From: Nocardia spumae
GTDB taxonomy: Bacteria > Actinomycetota > Actinomycetes > Mycobacteriales > Mycobacteriaceae
Direction of reading: 5' to 3'
NCBI RefSeq assembly: GCF_020733635.1
Contig: NZ_JAJFZL010000001.1
Location: 5,890,001 to 5,954,000 of the forward strand
Length of the DNA: 64,000 nt
Shown: one piece after another, positions 9,536 to 18,107 of the stretch
Layout: each line of letters opens with the position of its first letter
How positions within the stretch are numbered: the stretch's first letter is position 1
Position numbers and translations under genes: made by a program
The notes under the pieces: model-generated
Databases searched by the model: none
Seen by the model: the letters and a program-made list of their open reading frames with translations, nothing else
What the model was told of the DNA's origin: nothing

Positions 9536-10651
9536 GTGGAAGACACCACAACCAGGCACGACACCGGGAAGACCCCCTATCCCGTGCAATTGGTCCAGCC
9601 CGACGGGCGTCGGGTTCTCGATCGCGACCACGCCGCACTGGTGGCCGATATCGGCCCGGCCGAACTACGCGAACTGTACGAGGATCTGGTGATCGTCCGG
9701 CGGATCGACGTCGAGGCGACGGCACTGCAGCGGCAAGGCCAACTCGGCCTCTGGGCGCCGTTGCTCGGGCAGGAAGCCGCACAGATCGGCTCGGCCCGCG
9801 CCCTGCACTCCGACGATTACGTCTTCTGCAGCTACCGCGAGGCGGGCGTCGCCTACAGCCGCGGTGTGGATCCCGGCCTGATCACCCGTCTGTGGCGCGG
9901 GGTGTCGCATTCCTGCTGGGACCCCGACGAGATCAACATGACCAATCCGGCCATCGTGGTCGGGGCCCAGGGGCTGCACGCCACCGGATACGCCTACGCC
10001 GCGCATCTCGAGGGCGCCGAGATCGCGGTGCTCACCTACTTCGGCGACGGCGCGAGCAGTCAGGGCGATATCGCCGAGGCACTCGGCTTCGCGGCGTCCT
10101 GGAGCGCGCCGGTGGTGTTCTTCTGCCAGAACAACCAGTGGGCCATCAGCGAACCGGTCCAGTTGCAGAGCCAGACCCCGATCGTGCGGCGCGCCTACGG
10201 CTACGGCATGCCCGGCGTCCAGGTGGACGGCAACGATGTGCTGGCGGTGCTGGCCGTGACCCGGCAGGCGATCGCCCGCGCGCGGGCCGGGGGCGGACCG
10301 TCGTTCATCGAAGCCATCACCTACCGCATGGGTCCGCACACCACCGCCGACGATCCCACCCGCTACCGTTCGGCCGCGGAGACCGAATTGTGGAAGCGGC
10401 GCGATCCGATCGACCGGATGCGCCGGCTGCTGGAGCGGGAACAGCTGTGGGACGGCGAGTTCGAGCGCCGGGTCGCCGAGCGCGCCGATGCCGTGGGCGC
10501 CACCGTCCGCACCGCCACCATCGATATGCCGGATCCCGATCCGATGCAGCTGTTCGACCACGTCTACGCCACCGATCATCCCCTGATCGCCACCGAGCGC
10601 GACGAATACGCCGGATATCTGGCGGGTTTCGAGGAAGGAGTCCGGCCATGA
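9536..10651 (+). CDS. bkdA: Branched-chain 2-oxoacid dehydrogenase E1 alpha
   Basis: 371 residues with the thiamine-diphosphate motif of E1 alpha: GDGASSQGDIAEALGFAASW followed by FFCQNNQWAIS, i.e. GDG-X(n)-N. The conserved phosphorylation-loop-like YRMGPHTTADDP is present. It decarboxylates 2-oxoacids from Val, Leu and Ile, or pyruvate. Paired with E1 beta and E2 next to it, it matches the bkdABC (older pdhABC) set of mycobacteria. GTG at 9536 has the best distance (8 bases) from GAGGAGG; ATG 9530 is only 2 bases from it. The stop overlaps the E1 beta start by ATGA. Confidence 0.9.
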   Translation: MEDTTTRHDTGKTPYPVQLVQPDGRRVLDRDHAALVADIGPAELRELYEDLVIVRRIDVEATALQRQGQLGLWAPLLGQEAAQIGSARALHSDDYVFCSYREAGVAYSRGVDPGLITRLWRGVSHSCWDPDEINMTNPAIVVGAQGLHATGYAYAAHLEGAEIAVLTYFGDGASSQGDIAEALGFAASWSAPVVFFCQNNQWAISEPVQLQSQTPIVRRAYGYGMPGVQVDGNDVLAVLAVTRQAIARARAGGGPSFIEAITYRMGPHTTADDPTRYRSAAETELWKRRDPIDRMRRLLEREQLWDGEFERRVAERADAVGATVRTATIDMPDPDPMQLFDHVYATDHPLIATERDEYAGYLAGFEEGVRP

Positions 10652-11628
10652 TCACCACGTTCGCGGCTGCCCTGAACACCGGAATGCGCCGAGCGCTCGA
10701 GGACGATCCCAAGGTCGTGCTGATGGGCGAGGACATCGGCCGGCTCGGCGGCGTGTTCCGCGTCACCGACACGCTGCAGAAGGATTTCGGCAACAACCGG
10801 GTCATCGATACGCCGCTGGCCGAATCGGGCATCATCGGAACGGCTTTCGGCATGGCCCTGCGTGGGTTCCGGCCGGTCTGTGAGATCCAGTTCGACGGCT
10901 TCGTCTATCCGGCGTTCGACCAGATCGTCTCCCAGGTCGCCAAGATCCACTACCGCACCCAGGGCAGGGTGCGCGCCCCCATCACGATTCGCATCCCGTT
11001 CGGCGGCGGAATCGGTTCGGTCGAGCATCATTCGGAATCACCGGAGGCGTATTTCGCGCATACCGCCGGGTTGCGGGTGGTCTCCCCCAGCACGCCCGCG
11101 GATGCCTATCACCTGCTGCGCCAGTCGATCTCGTGCGACGATCCGGTGATCTTCTTCGAGCCCAAGCGGCGCTACTGGGACAAGGCCGACCTCGATTTCG
11201 CCGCTGTGGACGCCGATCCGCTCCCACTCGATCGGGCCCGTATCCGCCGTACCGGCCGCGATGCGACGATCGTCGCCTACGGCGGTATGGTCGCCACCGC
11301 CCTGACCGCGGCGGAAATCGCCGCCGACGAAGGACATTCGCTCGAGGTCATCGACCTGCGCAGCCTGTCCCCGATCGATTTCGACACCATCGAGGAGTCG
11401 GTGCGCCGCACCGGGCGGCTGATCGTCACCCACGAGGCGCCGGTCTTCGCCGGACTCGGGGCCGAGATCGCGGCCCGCATCGCGGAACGGTGTTTCTACT
11501 ATCTCGAGGCGCCGGTCCTGCGCGTCGGTGGCTTCGACATCCCCTATCCCCCGGCTAAGCTCGAACGGCACCACATGCCCGACCCCGACCGCATTCTCGA
11601 CGCGGTCGATCGAACGCTCGCCGCCTGA
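10648..11628 (+). CDS. bkdB: Branched-chain 2-oxoacid dehydrogenase E1 beta
   Basis: 326 residues. Typical E1 beta features are MGEDIGRLGGVFRVT near the start, TPLAESGIIGTAFGMALRG, the central RIPFGGGIGSVEHHS and the C-terminal transketolase domain ending VGGFDIPYPPAKLE. It forms the heterotetrameric decarboxylase with BkdA. It is translationally coupled to bkdA by ATGA, with GAGGAAGGAG upstream; 61 bases separate it from E2. The HHSESPEAYFAHTAGLRVV stretch favours branched-chain substrates over pyruvate, but this cannot be settled by reading. Confidence 0.92.
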   Translation: MITTFAAALNTGMRRALEDDPKVVLMGEDIGRLGGVFRVTDTLQKDFGNNRVIDTPLAESGIIGTAFGMALRGFRPVCEIQFDGFVYPAFDQIVSQVAKIHYRTQGRVRAPITIRIPFGGGIGSVEHHSESPEAYFAHTAGLRVVSPSTPADAYHLLRQSISCDDPVIFFEPKRRYWDKADLDFAAVDADPLPLDRARIRRTGRDATIVAYGGMVATALTAAEIAADEGHSLEVIDLRSLSPIDFDTIEESVRRTGRLIVTHEAPVFAGLGAEIAARIAERCFYYLEAPVLRVGGFDIPYPPAKLERHHMPDPDRILDAVDRTLAA

Positions 11629-11689
11629 CGGAGCCGTGGCCCGGAGGCGAAGGTACACGGCCTGACCGCATTGCAGACAGAGGTGCCCG

Positions 11690-13072
11690 TTGGAAGACCC
11701 CGCAGTGGACGACAACAACCACATTCTCGAGTTCCGCCTCCCCGATCTGGGGGAGGGTTTGACCGAGGCCGAACTCATCTCGTGGTCGGTGGCCGTCGGC
11801 GATTCCGTCGAACTCAACCAGACCATCGCCGAGGTGGAGACCGCCAAGGCCCAGGTGGAACTGCCGTGTCCGTTCTCCGGCCAGGTCGCCGAACTCCTGG
11901 CGCAACCGGGCGATACGGTCGCGGTCGGCGCGCCGCTGATCCGGGTGCGTAGCGACGCGGTGGTCGACGATGCCCCGTCGGCCCCGCAGACTCGGCAATC
12001 GGTTCTGGTCGGATACGGCCCCGAGGGTGAGGCGCCCACTCGACGGCGTCGTCCGGCGTCGAAAAACGGTACGAGCGCGCCATATTCCGAGGGGGCGACC
12101 GAATCGATCCCACCGGAATTTCCCGGCCGCCCGCCCGCCACTCCGGCCGCCCGGCAGCTGGCCCGCGAACTCGGCATCAACATCGCCTTCGTGGCCGGCT
12201 CCGGTCCGGGCGGCGCGGTCACGGTCGAGGATGTGCGCCATGCCGTGCCGGTCTCCCAGCCGCCGCGGCGCGCGAAGGGCGAGGAGGAGTCCGCCGACAT
12301 ACCGCGCCCCACGGCCCCACCGGTGCCGACCATGCGCCCCGACGGCGGCATCATCCGGCCCACACCGAGCGAACGGGAGACACGCACTCCCGTCAGCGGG
12401 GTCCGTAAGCGCATCGCCGCGGCCATGACCGCCAGTGCGCGCACCATTCCGCAGGCCAGCGCATTCGTCACCACGGATTTCACCGCGTCGATGGAACTAC
12501 TCGACCATCTGCGCAGCACCGATTCCTTCTCCGGACTGTCGCTGACCCCGCTGGCACTGGTCGCGAAGGCGATGCTGGCGGCCGTCGCCGAGTTCCCGGG
12601 AATCAACTCCTACTGGGACGAGGACGCCAAACAGATCGTCACCAAGCACTACGTCAATCTCGGGATCGCGGTGGCGACCGAACGCGGGCTACTGGTGCCC
12701 AACATCAAGGAGGCGCAGTCGCTGAGCCTGCGCGATCTGTGCCGGGAGATCGGCTGGCTGGCGGATGTGGCCCGGGCCGGTTCGGCGACGCCGGCCGATC
12801 TGCGCGGCGGCACCTTCACCATCAGCAATGTCGGCGTATTCGGTGTCGACACCGGAGTGCCGCTGGTCAATCCGGGCGAGGGCGCGATTCTGTGCCTGGG
12901 CTCGATCCGTAAGCGCCCGTGGGTATATCGCGACGAACCGGCCATCCGCTGGATCACCACCCTGGGTGTGAGCTTCGATCACCGCATGATCGACGGCGAA
13001 CTGGGCGCCCGGTTCCTGTCGACGGTCGCCTCACTGCTCGAGGATCCGCTGACCCTGCTGGGCCGGGTCTGA
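11690..13072 (+). CDS. bkdC: Dihydrolipoamide acyltransferase E2 of the bkd complex
   Basis: 460 residues: one lipoyl domain (about 10-85, lipoyl Lys in VETAKAQVELP), a flexible Pro/Arg-rich linker, a peripheral subunit-binding domain (about 140-180, ATPAARQLARELGIN) and a catalytic acyltransferase domain with the active-site SFDHRMIDG near the end. It transfers acyl groups from E1-bound thiamine to CoA. No E3 (lipoamide dehydrogenase) gene follows, so a shared Lpd elsewhere must serve. The start is TTG 11690; a GTG five codons later is the alternative. Confidence 0.92.
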   Translation: MEDPAVDDNNHILEFRLPDLGEGLTEAELISWSVAVGDSVELNQTIAEVETAKAQVELPCPFSGQVAELLAQPGDTVAVGAPLIRVRSDAVVDDAPSAPQTRQSVLVGYGPEGEAPTRRRRPASKNGTSAPYSEGATESIPPEFPGRPPATPAARQLARELGINIAFVAGSGPGGAVTVEDVRHAVPVSQPPRRAKGEEESADIPRPTAPPVPTMRPDGGIIRPTPSERETRTPVSGVRKRIAAAMTASARTIPQASAFVTTDFTASMELLDHLRSTDSFSGLSLTPLALVAKAMLAAVAEFPGINSYWDEDAKQIVTKHYVNLGIAVATERGLLVPNIKEAQSLSLRDLCREIGWLADVARAGSATPADLRGGTFTISNVGVFGVDTGVPLVNPGEGAILCLGSIRKRPWVYRDEPAIRWITTLGVSFDHRMIDGELGARFLSTVASLLEDPLTLLGRV

Positions 13073-13093
13073 TCCGGGCGCCACGCGACCGCG

Positions 13094-13537
13094 TTATTCG
13101 GCGGTGGTCACCAGCGCGGCGGCGGCGGTCCGGATGACCGCCGGGATCTCGACGGATGTGCGGGTCTCGTTGTCGACGTAGACGTGCACGAAGGATCCGG
13201 TGGCGGCCAGTTCGAGCGATTCACCGTCCTCGTCGAGCACCCGGAAGATGGCCAGCTCGTAGGTGATGCTGGAGCGACCGAGGCGACTGACGCGCAGGCC
13301 CACCCGCAGCTGATCCGGAAAGCTCAGCGACCCCAGGTACCGACAGGACGTCTGCGCCACCACGCCGATCGCCGGCAGTTCCCGGATATCGGTCCCGGTG
13401 GCCGCCATCAACCAGGCATTGACCGCGGTATCGAAGTACGAGTAGTAGGTCACGTTGTTGACGTGGCCGTAGTGGTCGTTGTCGGCCCATCGGGTCGGCA
13501 CCGGCCAGAGCACCGGATAGTCCTGCTGTGTGGTCAC
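13094..13537 (-). CDS. 4-hydroxybenzoyl-CoA-thioesterase-like acyl-CoA thioesterase
   Basis: 147 residues of the hot-dog fold. The motif TRWADNDHYGHVNNVTYYSY contains the Asp and the HVNN of 4HBT/YbgC-type thioesterases, which hydrolyse acyl-CoA. GTG 13537 (VTTQQDYPVLW) was chosen because upstream in-frame residues are low-complexity Arg/Ala. It converges on bkdC with 21 bases between stops. Placement beside bkd suggests short branched acyl-CoA substrates, but that is weak inference. Confidence 0.85.
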   Translation of the reverse strand: MTTQQDYPVLWPVPTRWADNDHYGHVNNVTYYSYFDTAVNAWLMAATGTDIRELPAIGVVAQTSCRYLGSLSFPDQLRVGLRVSRLGRSSITYELAIFRVLDEDGESLELAATGSFVHVYVDNETRTSVEIPAVIRTAAAALVTTAE

Positions 13538-13906
13538 CGGCACGACACTAGCGGCCGCGGCGGGCCGCGCGCGGCGGCAGCCCGGGTACCCACGAGGCCG
13601 GCCATCGAGCACAGCGGTGAACCCGGAAGGCCGCCGAAACGTGTCGGTGGAAGGTCATACACTCGGATTCGAACCGGTTGAATCCGGGGCTCGTGCGGTC
13701 ACGTCGACGATGCCGTGGCCGCTCGGGACAACGGGGAGCCGCCGGCCGGGGCCGGCACCGTCGGACCGACGACGCTTCGACGACCTCTCCACTCCGGATT
13801 CGAACCGGCCGGACGGGCACCGGCGAGAGTTTGGCCGCCAACGGTATCCGAGCCGCCGGGCGCGGGGTGCGCACCACGAACGGTGGCCGCCGGTACCGTC
13901 GAACCG
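13538..13906. promoter_or_regulatory. Intergenic region with two copies of a 14-bp near-palindrome
   Basis: 369 bases without a convincing gene. CGGATTCGAACCGG occurs at 13664-13677 and again at 13795-13808 (131 bases apart). The second copy extends to the imperfect palindrome CCGGATTCGAACCGG. Both lie upstream of the MFS gene that starts at 13907. They could be operator sites for the thioesterase/MFS region; the regulator is unknown. Confidence 0.4.
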
Positions 13907-15169
13907 ATGGAGTCGGCGGTGGAGGTGACGTGCCGCGGGCAGGTCGCCCGTCGCGCGCGCGGGGCGGTCTTCGCGGTGTTCGCGGTGAACGGGTTCCTGG
14001 CCGCGATGTGGGTGGCGCACATTCCGGCCGTCACCGATCGCACCGGGGTCTCACACGCCACGCTCGGGTTGCTGATCCTGGTGATGGCCGGTAGCGGCAT
14101 CATCGGGATGCAGGCGGCGGGTCCGCTCGCCGATCGGTTCGGCAGCCGGATGTTGGTGGCAGCGGCCGTCACCTGGCTGTCGCTGGCCGTGCTGGGGCCC
14201 GCATTCGCCACCGGCCCGGTGCAACTGGCCGTCGCCCTGGCCCTCTTCGGTTGCGCCAACGGCGCGTTGGATGTCTCCATGAATGCCCAGGCCGTGCAGG
14301 TCGAGCAGGTATACGGCCGCCCGATCATGGCGGCGTTCCACGGCCTGTTCTCCTGCGGCGGTCTGGCCGGTTCTCTCGCCGGCGCCGCGGCCATGCACGC
14401 GAACGTGGATATCCGGGCCGGATTCGCGATCGCCGCACTGCTGGGCCTGGTGGTGATGGCGGCGAGTGTGCCGAATCTGCTCCCGCGCCTTCCGGCGGTC
14501 TCCCGCGTCGAGGCACCGCCGGATCCGGCCGCCGCCGACCAGGCGGCGGCCCTCGTGCCCGCGGCGCCGATAGCGCACCGGATCCGGATGTGGTTGCCGC
14601 GCAACGTTCTGGCGCTGGCGGCGATCGCCTTCGCGCTGCTGATGGCGGAGGGCGTGGCCAACGACTGGAGCGCGTTGCAGACTCACGAGCATCTCGGGGT
14701 CGCCGATGCGACGGCCGCCCTGTCGTTCGGCGCGTTCTCCACCGCGATGACCATCGGACGCTTCGGCGCGGATCGGGTCAGCGGACGGTTCGGACGGGTA
14801 GCCCTCGTCCGGTGGGGTTCGGTACTCGGCGCCGCCGGCCTCGCCGTCGTCATGATCTCGCCATGGCTGCCCCTGAGCCTGGCCGGCTGGATTCTCGCCG
14901 GCCTCGGCCTGGCCGGTGGTGTTCCCCAGATTTTCACCGCCGCGGGCAATCTCGGCACCAGCACCGCCGCGACCGATATGTCCAAGGTCTTCGGCCTCGG
15001 CTACCTGGGCTTTCTCGCGGGCCCCTCGGTCATCGGCTGGCTGGCCCAGCTCACCTCGCTCACTGTCGCCTTCACCTTCCCCTTCCTCGCGGTACTCCTG
15101 TGCGCCTGGTTCGCTCCCACGGTCGGCGCGGGAGAACCGATTCTTGACCTACAAGACAAAAACTCCTAG
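13907..15169 (+). CDS. MFS transporter
   Basis: 420 residues with about 12 hydrophobic helices and an MFS loop 2-3 signature PLADRFGSRM. It opens AVFAVFAVNGFLAAMWVAHI, like the fucose/YbjJ-type inner membrane MFS group. ATG 13907 (MESAVEV) was taken; the longer in-frame extension crosses the repeat-bearing intergenic DNA. The stop at 15169 lies inside the promoter of the following TetR gene. Substrate unknown; co-location with a TetR and a reductase suggests efflux of a small organic compound. Confidence 0.82.
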   Translation: MESAVEVTCRGQVARRARGAVFAVFAVNGFLAAMWVAHIPAVTDRTGVSHATLGLLILVMAGSGIIGMQAAGPLADRFGSRMLVAAAVTWLSLAVLGPAFATGPVQLAVALALFGCANGALDVSMNAQAVQVEQVYGRPIMAAFHGLFSCGGLAGSLAGAAAMHANVDIRAGFAIAALLGLVVMAASVPNLLPRLPAVSRVEAPPDPAAADQAAALVPAAPIAHRIRMWLPRNVLALAAIAFALLMAEGVANDWSALQTHEHLGVADATAALSFGAFSTAMTIGRFGADRVSGRFGRVALVRWGSVLGAAGLAVVMISPWLPLSLAGWILAGLGLAGGVPQIFTAAGNLGTSTAATDMSKVFGLGYLGFLAGPSVIGWLAQLTSLTVAFTFPFLAVLLCAWFAPTVGAGEPILDLQDKNS

Positions 15170-15182
15170 AGTTCGACATATG
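15144..15182 (+). promoter_or_regulatory. Leaderless promoter and operator of the TetR gene
   Basis: TTGACC at 15144-15149, a 17-base spacer and TAGAGT at 15167-15172 form a good sigma-70-type promoter within the last codons of the MFS gene. The ATG at 15180 is 7 bases after the -10, and no Shine-Dalgarno is present, so the transcript should be leaderless. The element TTGACCTACA resembles TTGACCTGCA before the SDR gene at 15798, suggesting one regulator binds both. Confidence 0.6.
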
Positions 15183-15755
15183 GGCAGACCGCGCAACTTC
15201 GACACCGACACCGTCGTGGATCGGGCGATGGACGCGTTCTGGTCCCACGGCTACGCCAACACCTCCCCGGCGCAGCTGGCCGAGGCCACGGGAATCGGAA
15301 AGGGCAGTCTGTACAACACGTTCGGCAGCAAACGGGAGCTGTTCGAACGAGCCCTGGACCGATACGACCGAATGGGCGCGGAGCTCGCCGGCGACTTCAT
15401 GTCGCGCCCCGGCACGACCCGCGAACGCATCGGCGACTTCATGCGGTTTCTCGTGGATTCCGATGTCGCACAACCGATTCGGCGCGGCTGCCTGGCGGTC
15501 AACACCGCTACGGAATTCTCCGGGACCGACCCCGGGATCACCCGTGCCGTACGCATCATGCAGGGACACACCACGGCCGCCCTGGCCGCGCGGATCGATC
15601 AGGGCCGGCGTGACGGCGATGTCGCGGCGGAGACCGATCCGCAGGCCGCCGCGGAGTTCCTGATGAACACCATCGCCGGCCTGCGGATCATGGCGAAGAC
15701 CAACGAGGTGGCGATCCTGCACCGCATCATCGATACCGCGCTCACCACCCTCTGA
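15180..15755 (+). CDS. TetR-family repressor
   Basis: 191 residues. The N-terminal helix-turn-helix (about 1-55) reads MGRPRNFDTDTVVDRAMDAF and GIGKGSLYNTFGSKRELF, a form common to TetR repressors of reactive-electrophile or quinone reductase genes. The C-terminal domain contains CLAVNTATEF, whose Cys could be redox or electrophile sensitive (inference). It lies between an MFS gene and an SDR gene, both on the same strand, and probably represses the SDR and itself through the shared TTGACCTnCA element. Confidence 0.87.
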   Translation: MGRPRNFDTDTVVDRAMDAFWSHGYANTSPAQLAEATGIGKGSLYNTFGSKRELFERALDRYDRMGAELAGDFMSRPGTTRERIGDFMRFLVDSDVAQPIRRGCLAVNTATEFSGTDPGITRAVRIMQGHTTAALAARIDQGRRDGDVAAETDPQAAAEFLMNTIAGLRIMAKTNEVAILHRIIDTALTTL

Positions 15756-15762
15756 ATCCGAC

Positions 15763-15784
15763 GGACCGCCCCGCGGTCCTTTTT
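15763..15784 (+). terminator. Intrinsic terminator after the TetR gene
   Basis: GGACCGC-CCC-GCGGTCC hairpin (7-bp stem, 3-base loop) followed by TTTTT, 8 bases after the TetR stop. A textbook rho-independent terminator, rare in such GC-rich DNA. It separates TetR transcription from the SDR gene. Confidence 0.85.
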
Positions 15785-15797
15785 CACACCCTAATTT

Positions 15798-15813
15798 TTG
15801 ACCTGCAGTTCAA
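15798..15813 (+). promoter_or_regulatory. Palindromic operator before the SDR gene
   Basis: TTGACCTGCAGTTCAA is an almost perfect 16-bp palindrome (TTGA-C-CTGCAG-T-TCAA) 15 bases before the SDR ATG. It shares TTGACCTnCA with the promoter of the TetR gene. It follows the terminator directly, so it fits a repressor-controlled SDR promoter. Confidence 0.6.
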
Positions 15814-15828
15814 GAAGGGACATCACTC

Positions 15829-16617
15829 ATGGAACTCGGACTCACCGGCAAGACCGCCGTCGTCACCGGCGCGAGCCGCGGCATCGGACTGGCCGTCGCC
15901 GAAGCCCTGACCGCCGAGGGCGTCGCGGTCGTCGGGGCGGCCCGCACCGTCACCCCGGAACTCGAAAAAGCAAGTGTCGCCGCCATTTCGGCCGATCTCA
16001 GCCGACCCGAGGGGGTGTCCACCGTGATCGACGCGGCGCTGCGCGAACTCGGTGGCATCGACATCCTGGTCAACAATGTCGGCGGCGGTGATGCGGACCG
16101 CCTCGGCCTGGGCGGATTCCTCGATGTCACCGACGCGCAGTGGCGAACCCTGTTCGACCTCAACCTGTTCAGCCCCATCTGGGCCACCCGCGCGGCGCTG
16201 CCCAGCCTGCTGGAGCGCCGGGGCTCGATCGTGAATATCTCCTCGATCAACTCGCAGCTGCCCGCGGCCGGCCCGATCGGCTACAGCGAAGCCAAGGCGG
16301 CACTCACCGCATTGAGCAAGCGCCTCAGTGAGGAACTGGCCCCGCGCGGCGTGCGCGTCAACACCGTCTCCCCCGGCGTGGTCGGTACCCCGCTGTGGCG
16401 CGATCCGAACCGCTTCGGCGGAAGACTCGCCGCCGCCCAGGGGATCTCCCACGACGACCTGCTGGCCGGGATCAGCGAGAGCTTCGGCATCGCGTCGGGG
16501 CGGATCTCGGAACCCGAGGAGGTGGCGGCCCTGGTCACCTTCCTCGTCTCCGAGCGCGCCGCCAATATCGTCGGCGCCGACCATGTCATCGACGGCGGCA
16601 CCGTGAAGACCGTGTGA
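15829..16617 (+). CDS. Short-chain dehydrogenase/reductase
   Basis: 262 residues, classical SDR. The nucleotide-binding glycine motif TGASRGIG is at about 15-22, NNVGGG replaces NNAG, Ser lies in NISSINSQ, and YSEAK carries the catalytic Tyr and Lys. It reduces or oxidises a carbonyl/alcohol with NAD(P)H. AAGAAGGGA gives a strong ribosome site before ATG 15829. The operator just upstream places it under the adjacent TetR. Substrate not predictable from sequence. Confidence 0.88.
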   Translation: MELGLTGKTAVVTGASRGIGLAVAEALTAEGVAVVGAARTVTPELEKASVAAISADLSRPEGVSTVIDAALRELGGIDILVNNVGGGDADRLGLGGFLDVTDAQWRTLFDLNLFSPIWATRAALPSLLERRGSIVNISSINSQLPAAGPIGYSEAKAALTALSKRLSEELAPRGVRVNTVSPGVVGTPLWRDPNRFGGRLAAAQGISHDDLLAGISESFGIASGRISEPEEVAALVTFLVSERAANIVGADHVIDGGTVKTV

Positions 16618-16620
16618 GCC

Positions 16621-18051
16621 TCAGCGCTCGTGCTTGTGCCGCAGGCCGTTACCGAACGCGACGGCCGCGGCCAGCCACGCGCCGACACTGAGGACCGCGA
16701 AGCTGATCACATAGGCGTGCAGCGACGGGACCCCGGTGTGACCGATGGTGAGGGCGCTCAGGATCGATGCGGTGATCGCGCCGGCGATACTGCCGCCGGC
16801 GGTGCGCACCAGCGAGTTGATCCCGCTGGCGATCCCGCTCTCGCTCATCGGAACATGCTGGACGGCAAGGGTTCCCAGCGCGGCATAGCCGATACCGAAG
16901 CCGATACCCTGCAAGGTGTTGGAGATGACCATGTCGTAGCCGTGCGCATTGGACAGCGCCAGCCATCCGGTGGCGGCACCCGCGAAAGCCGCACCGATGG
17001 CCAGGGTGTAGGCGGGCCCGATGCGGGCGACGATCCGGCCGGTACGGAACGAGAAGAAGGTCATCAGCACCGAACTGGGGATGCCGTAGAGGCCGACCGC
17101 CAGCACCGAACCGGACAGGCCGTATCCCACCTTGTCGGCGGGAGTCTGCACGAAATTCGAAATGAGCGTGAAGGATCCGAACATCGCGAAGCCCAGCAGC
17201 GCCGAGGCCAGATTCGCCGACAGCGAGCGCGGCCCGACCAGCAGCGGTAACCGCACCAGCGGCTGCGCCACCGTCGACTCGACCAGAATCCAGCTCACGC
17301 ACAGCACCGCGGCCGCGACGAACAGTCCGATCACACTGCCCGCACCCCAGCCCCAGCGCGGGCCCTCGCTGATCGCCAGCAGCAGACAGACAAGCAGCGC
17401 GGCCAGCAGCGCCGCGCCCAGATAGTCCGGCTGCCCGCCGTGGCGCTGCCCCATATCCTTGGCGCTCACCCCGACCAGCACGGTAGCGACGACGGCCAGC
17501 GCCGCGGTCATCCAGAACACCGGATGCGGATCGGTGGTCTTGTCGGCGATGACACCGGTCACCAGCATGCCGATGGTGCCGCCGACACCCATGGTCCCGC
17601 TGATGACGCCGATGGCGGTGGTGAGCCGCTCCCGCGGGAAACTGTCGCGAATAATGCCGATGCCCAGCGGAATCAGCGCCGACGAGGTGCCCTGCAGCGC
17701 GCGTCCGAGGATGTAGACGCCCAGCGAACCGGCCAGCGCGCAGATCACCGATCCGATGACGAGCAGCCCCATGCAGAACATCACCATCCGCTTCTTGCCG
17801 TACATATCGCCGAAGCGCGACAGCAGTGGCGTGGCGACGGCTCCGGTGAGCAATGCGGCGGTGAACAACCAGGTGACGCCCGCGACGTCGGTGTGCAGCT
17901 GGCCGATCAGCCTGGGCAGCAACGGAATCACCACGGTCTGCTGCAGTGAGACCACCAGCCCGGCCGCGCACAGCGCGAGCAGGGTCAGGCCCAGGTGGGA
18001 GGGTGCACCGGATTCGGTGGCGGTAGCTCGGCCGGTGACGGTCGACGTCAT
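16621..18051 (-). CDS. MFS drug transporter (14-TM DHA2 type)
   Basis: 476 residues, about 14 hydrophobic segments, with the MFS motif LSRFGDMYGKKRM and the DHA2 antiporter-type segment QGTSSALIPLGIGIIRDSFP. Probable proton-driven efflux of lipophilic drugs. It is divergent from the MarR gene with 56 bases between starts, and the shared region holds a MarR-type palindrome; MarR repression of this pump is the expected circuit. It ends 3 bases from the SDR stop (convergent). Confidence 0.87.
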   Translation of the reverse strand: MTSTVTGRATATESGAPSHLGLTLLALCAAGLVVSLQQTVVIPLLPRLIGQLHTDVAGVTWLFTAALLTGAVATPLLSRFGDMYGKKRMVMFCMGLLVIGSVICALAGSLGVYILGRALQGTSSALIPLGIGIIRDSFPRERLTTAIGVISGTMGVGGTIGMLVTGVIADKTTDPHPVFWMTAALAVVATVLVGVSAKDMGQRHGGQPDYLGAALLAALLVCLLLAISEGPRWGWGAGSVIGLFVAAAVLCVSWILVESTVAQPLVRLPLLVGPRSLSANLASALLGFAMFGSFTLISNFVQTPADKVGYGLSGSVLAVGLYGIPSSVLMTFFSFRTGRIVARIGPAYTLAIGAAFAGAATGWLALSNAHGYDMVISNTLQGIGFGIGYAALGTLAVQHVPMSESGIASGINSLVRTAGGSIAGAITASILSALTIGHTGVPSLHAYVISFAVLSVGAWLAAAVAFGNGLRHKHER

Positions 18052-18067
18052 CTGTTATCCCTATCCT

Positions 18068-18107
18068 ACTTACCTAACTTAAGTAAGTTGAGGAGTAGAA
18101 TAGCGCT
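18068..18107 (+). promoter_or_regulatory. MarR-type operator and leaderless marR promoter
   Basis: ACTTAC-N9-GTAAGT (18068-18088) and a nested AACTT-AAGT-AAGTT inverted repeat lie between the divergent MFS and MarR starts. TAGAAT at 18096-18101 is 6 bases before the MarR GTG, with no Shine-Dalgarno, so the marR message should be leaderless. The palindrome covers the region where RNA polymerase would bind for both genes. Confidence 0.65.

Noticed and set aside
13664..13677. T-loop-like GGTTCGAATCC (minus strand) suggesting a tRNA
   Set aside because: The flanking T-stem pairs only at two or three positions, and no acceptor stem, anticodon arm or CCA end can be formed; the same string recurs 131 bp away.
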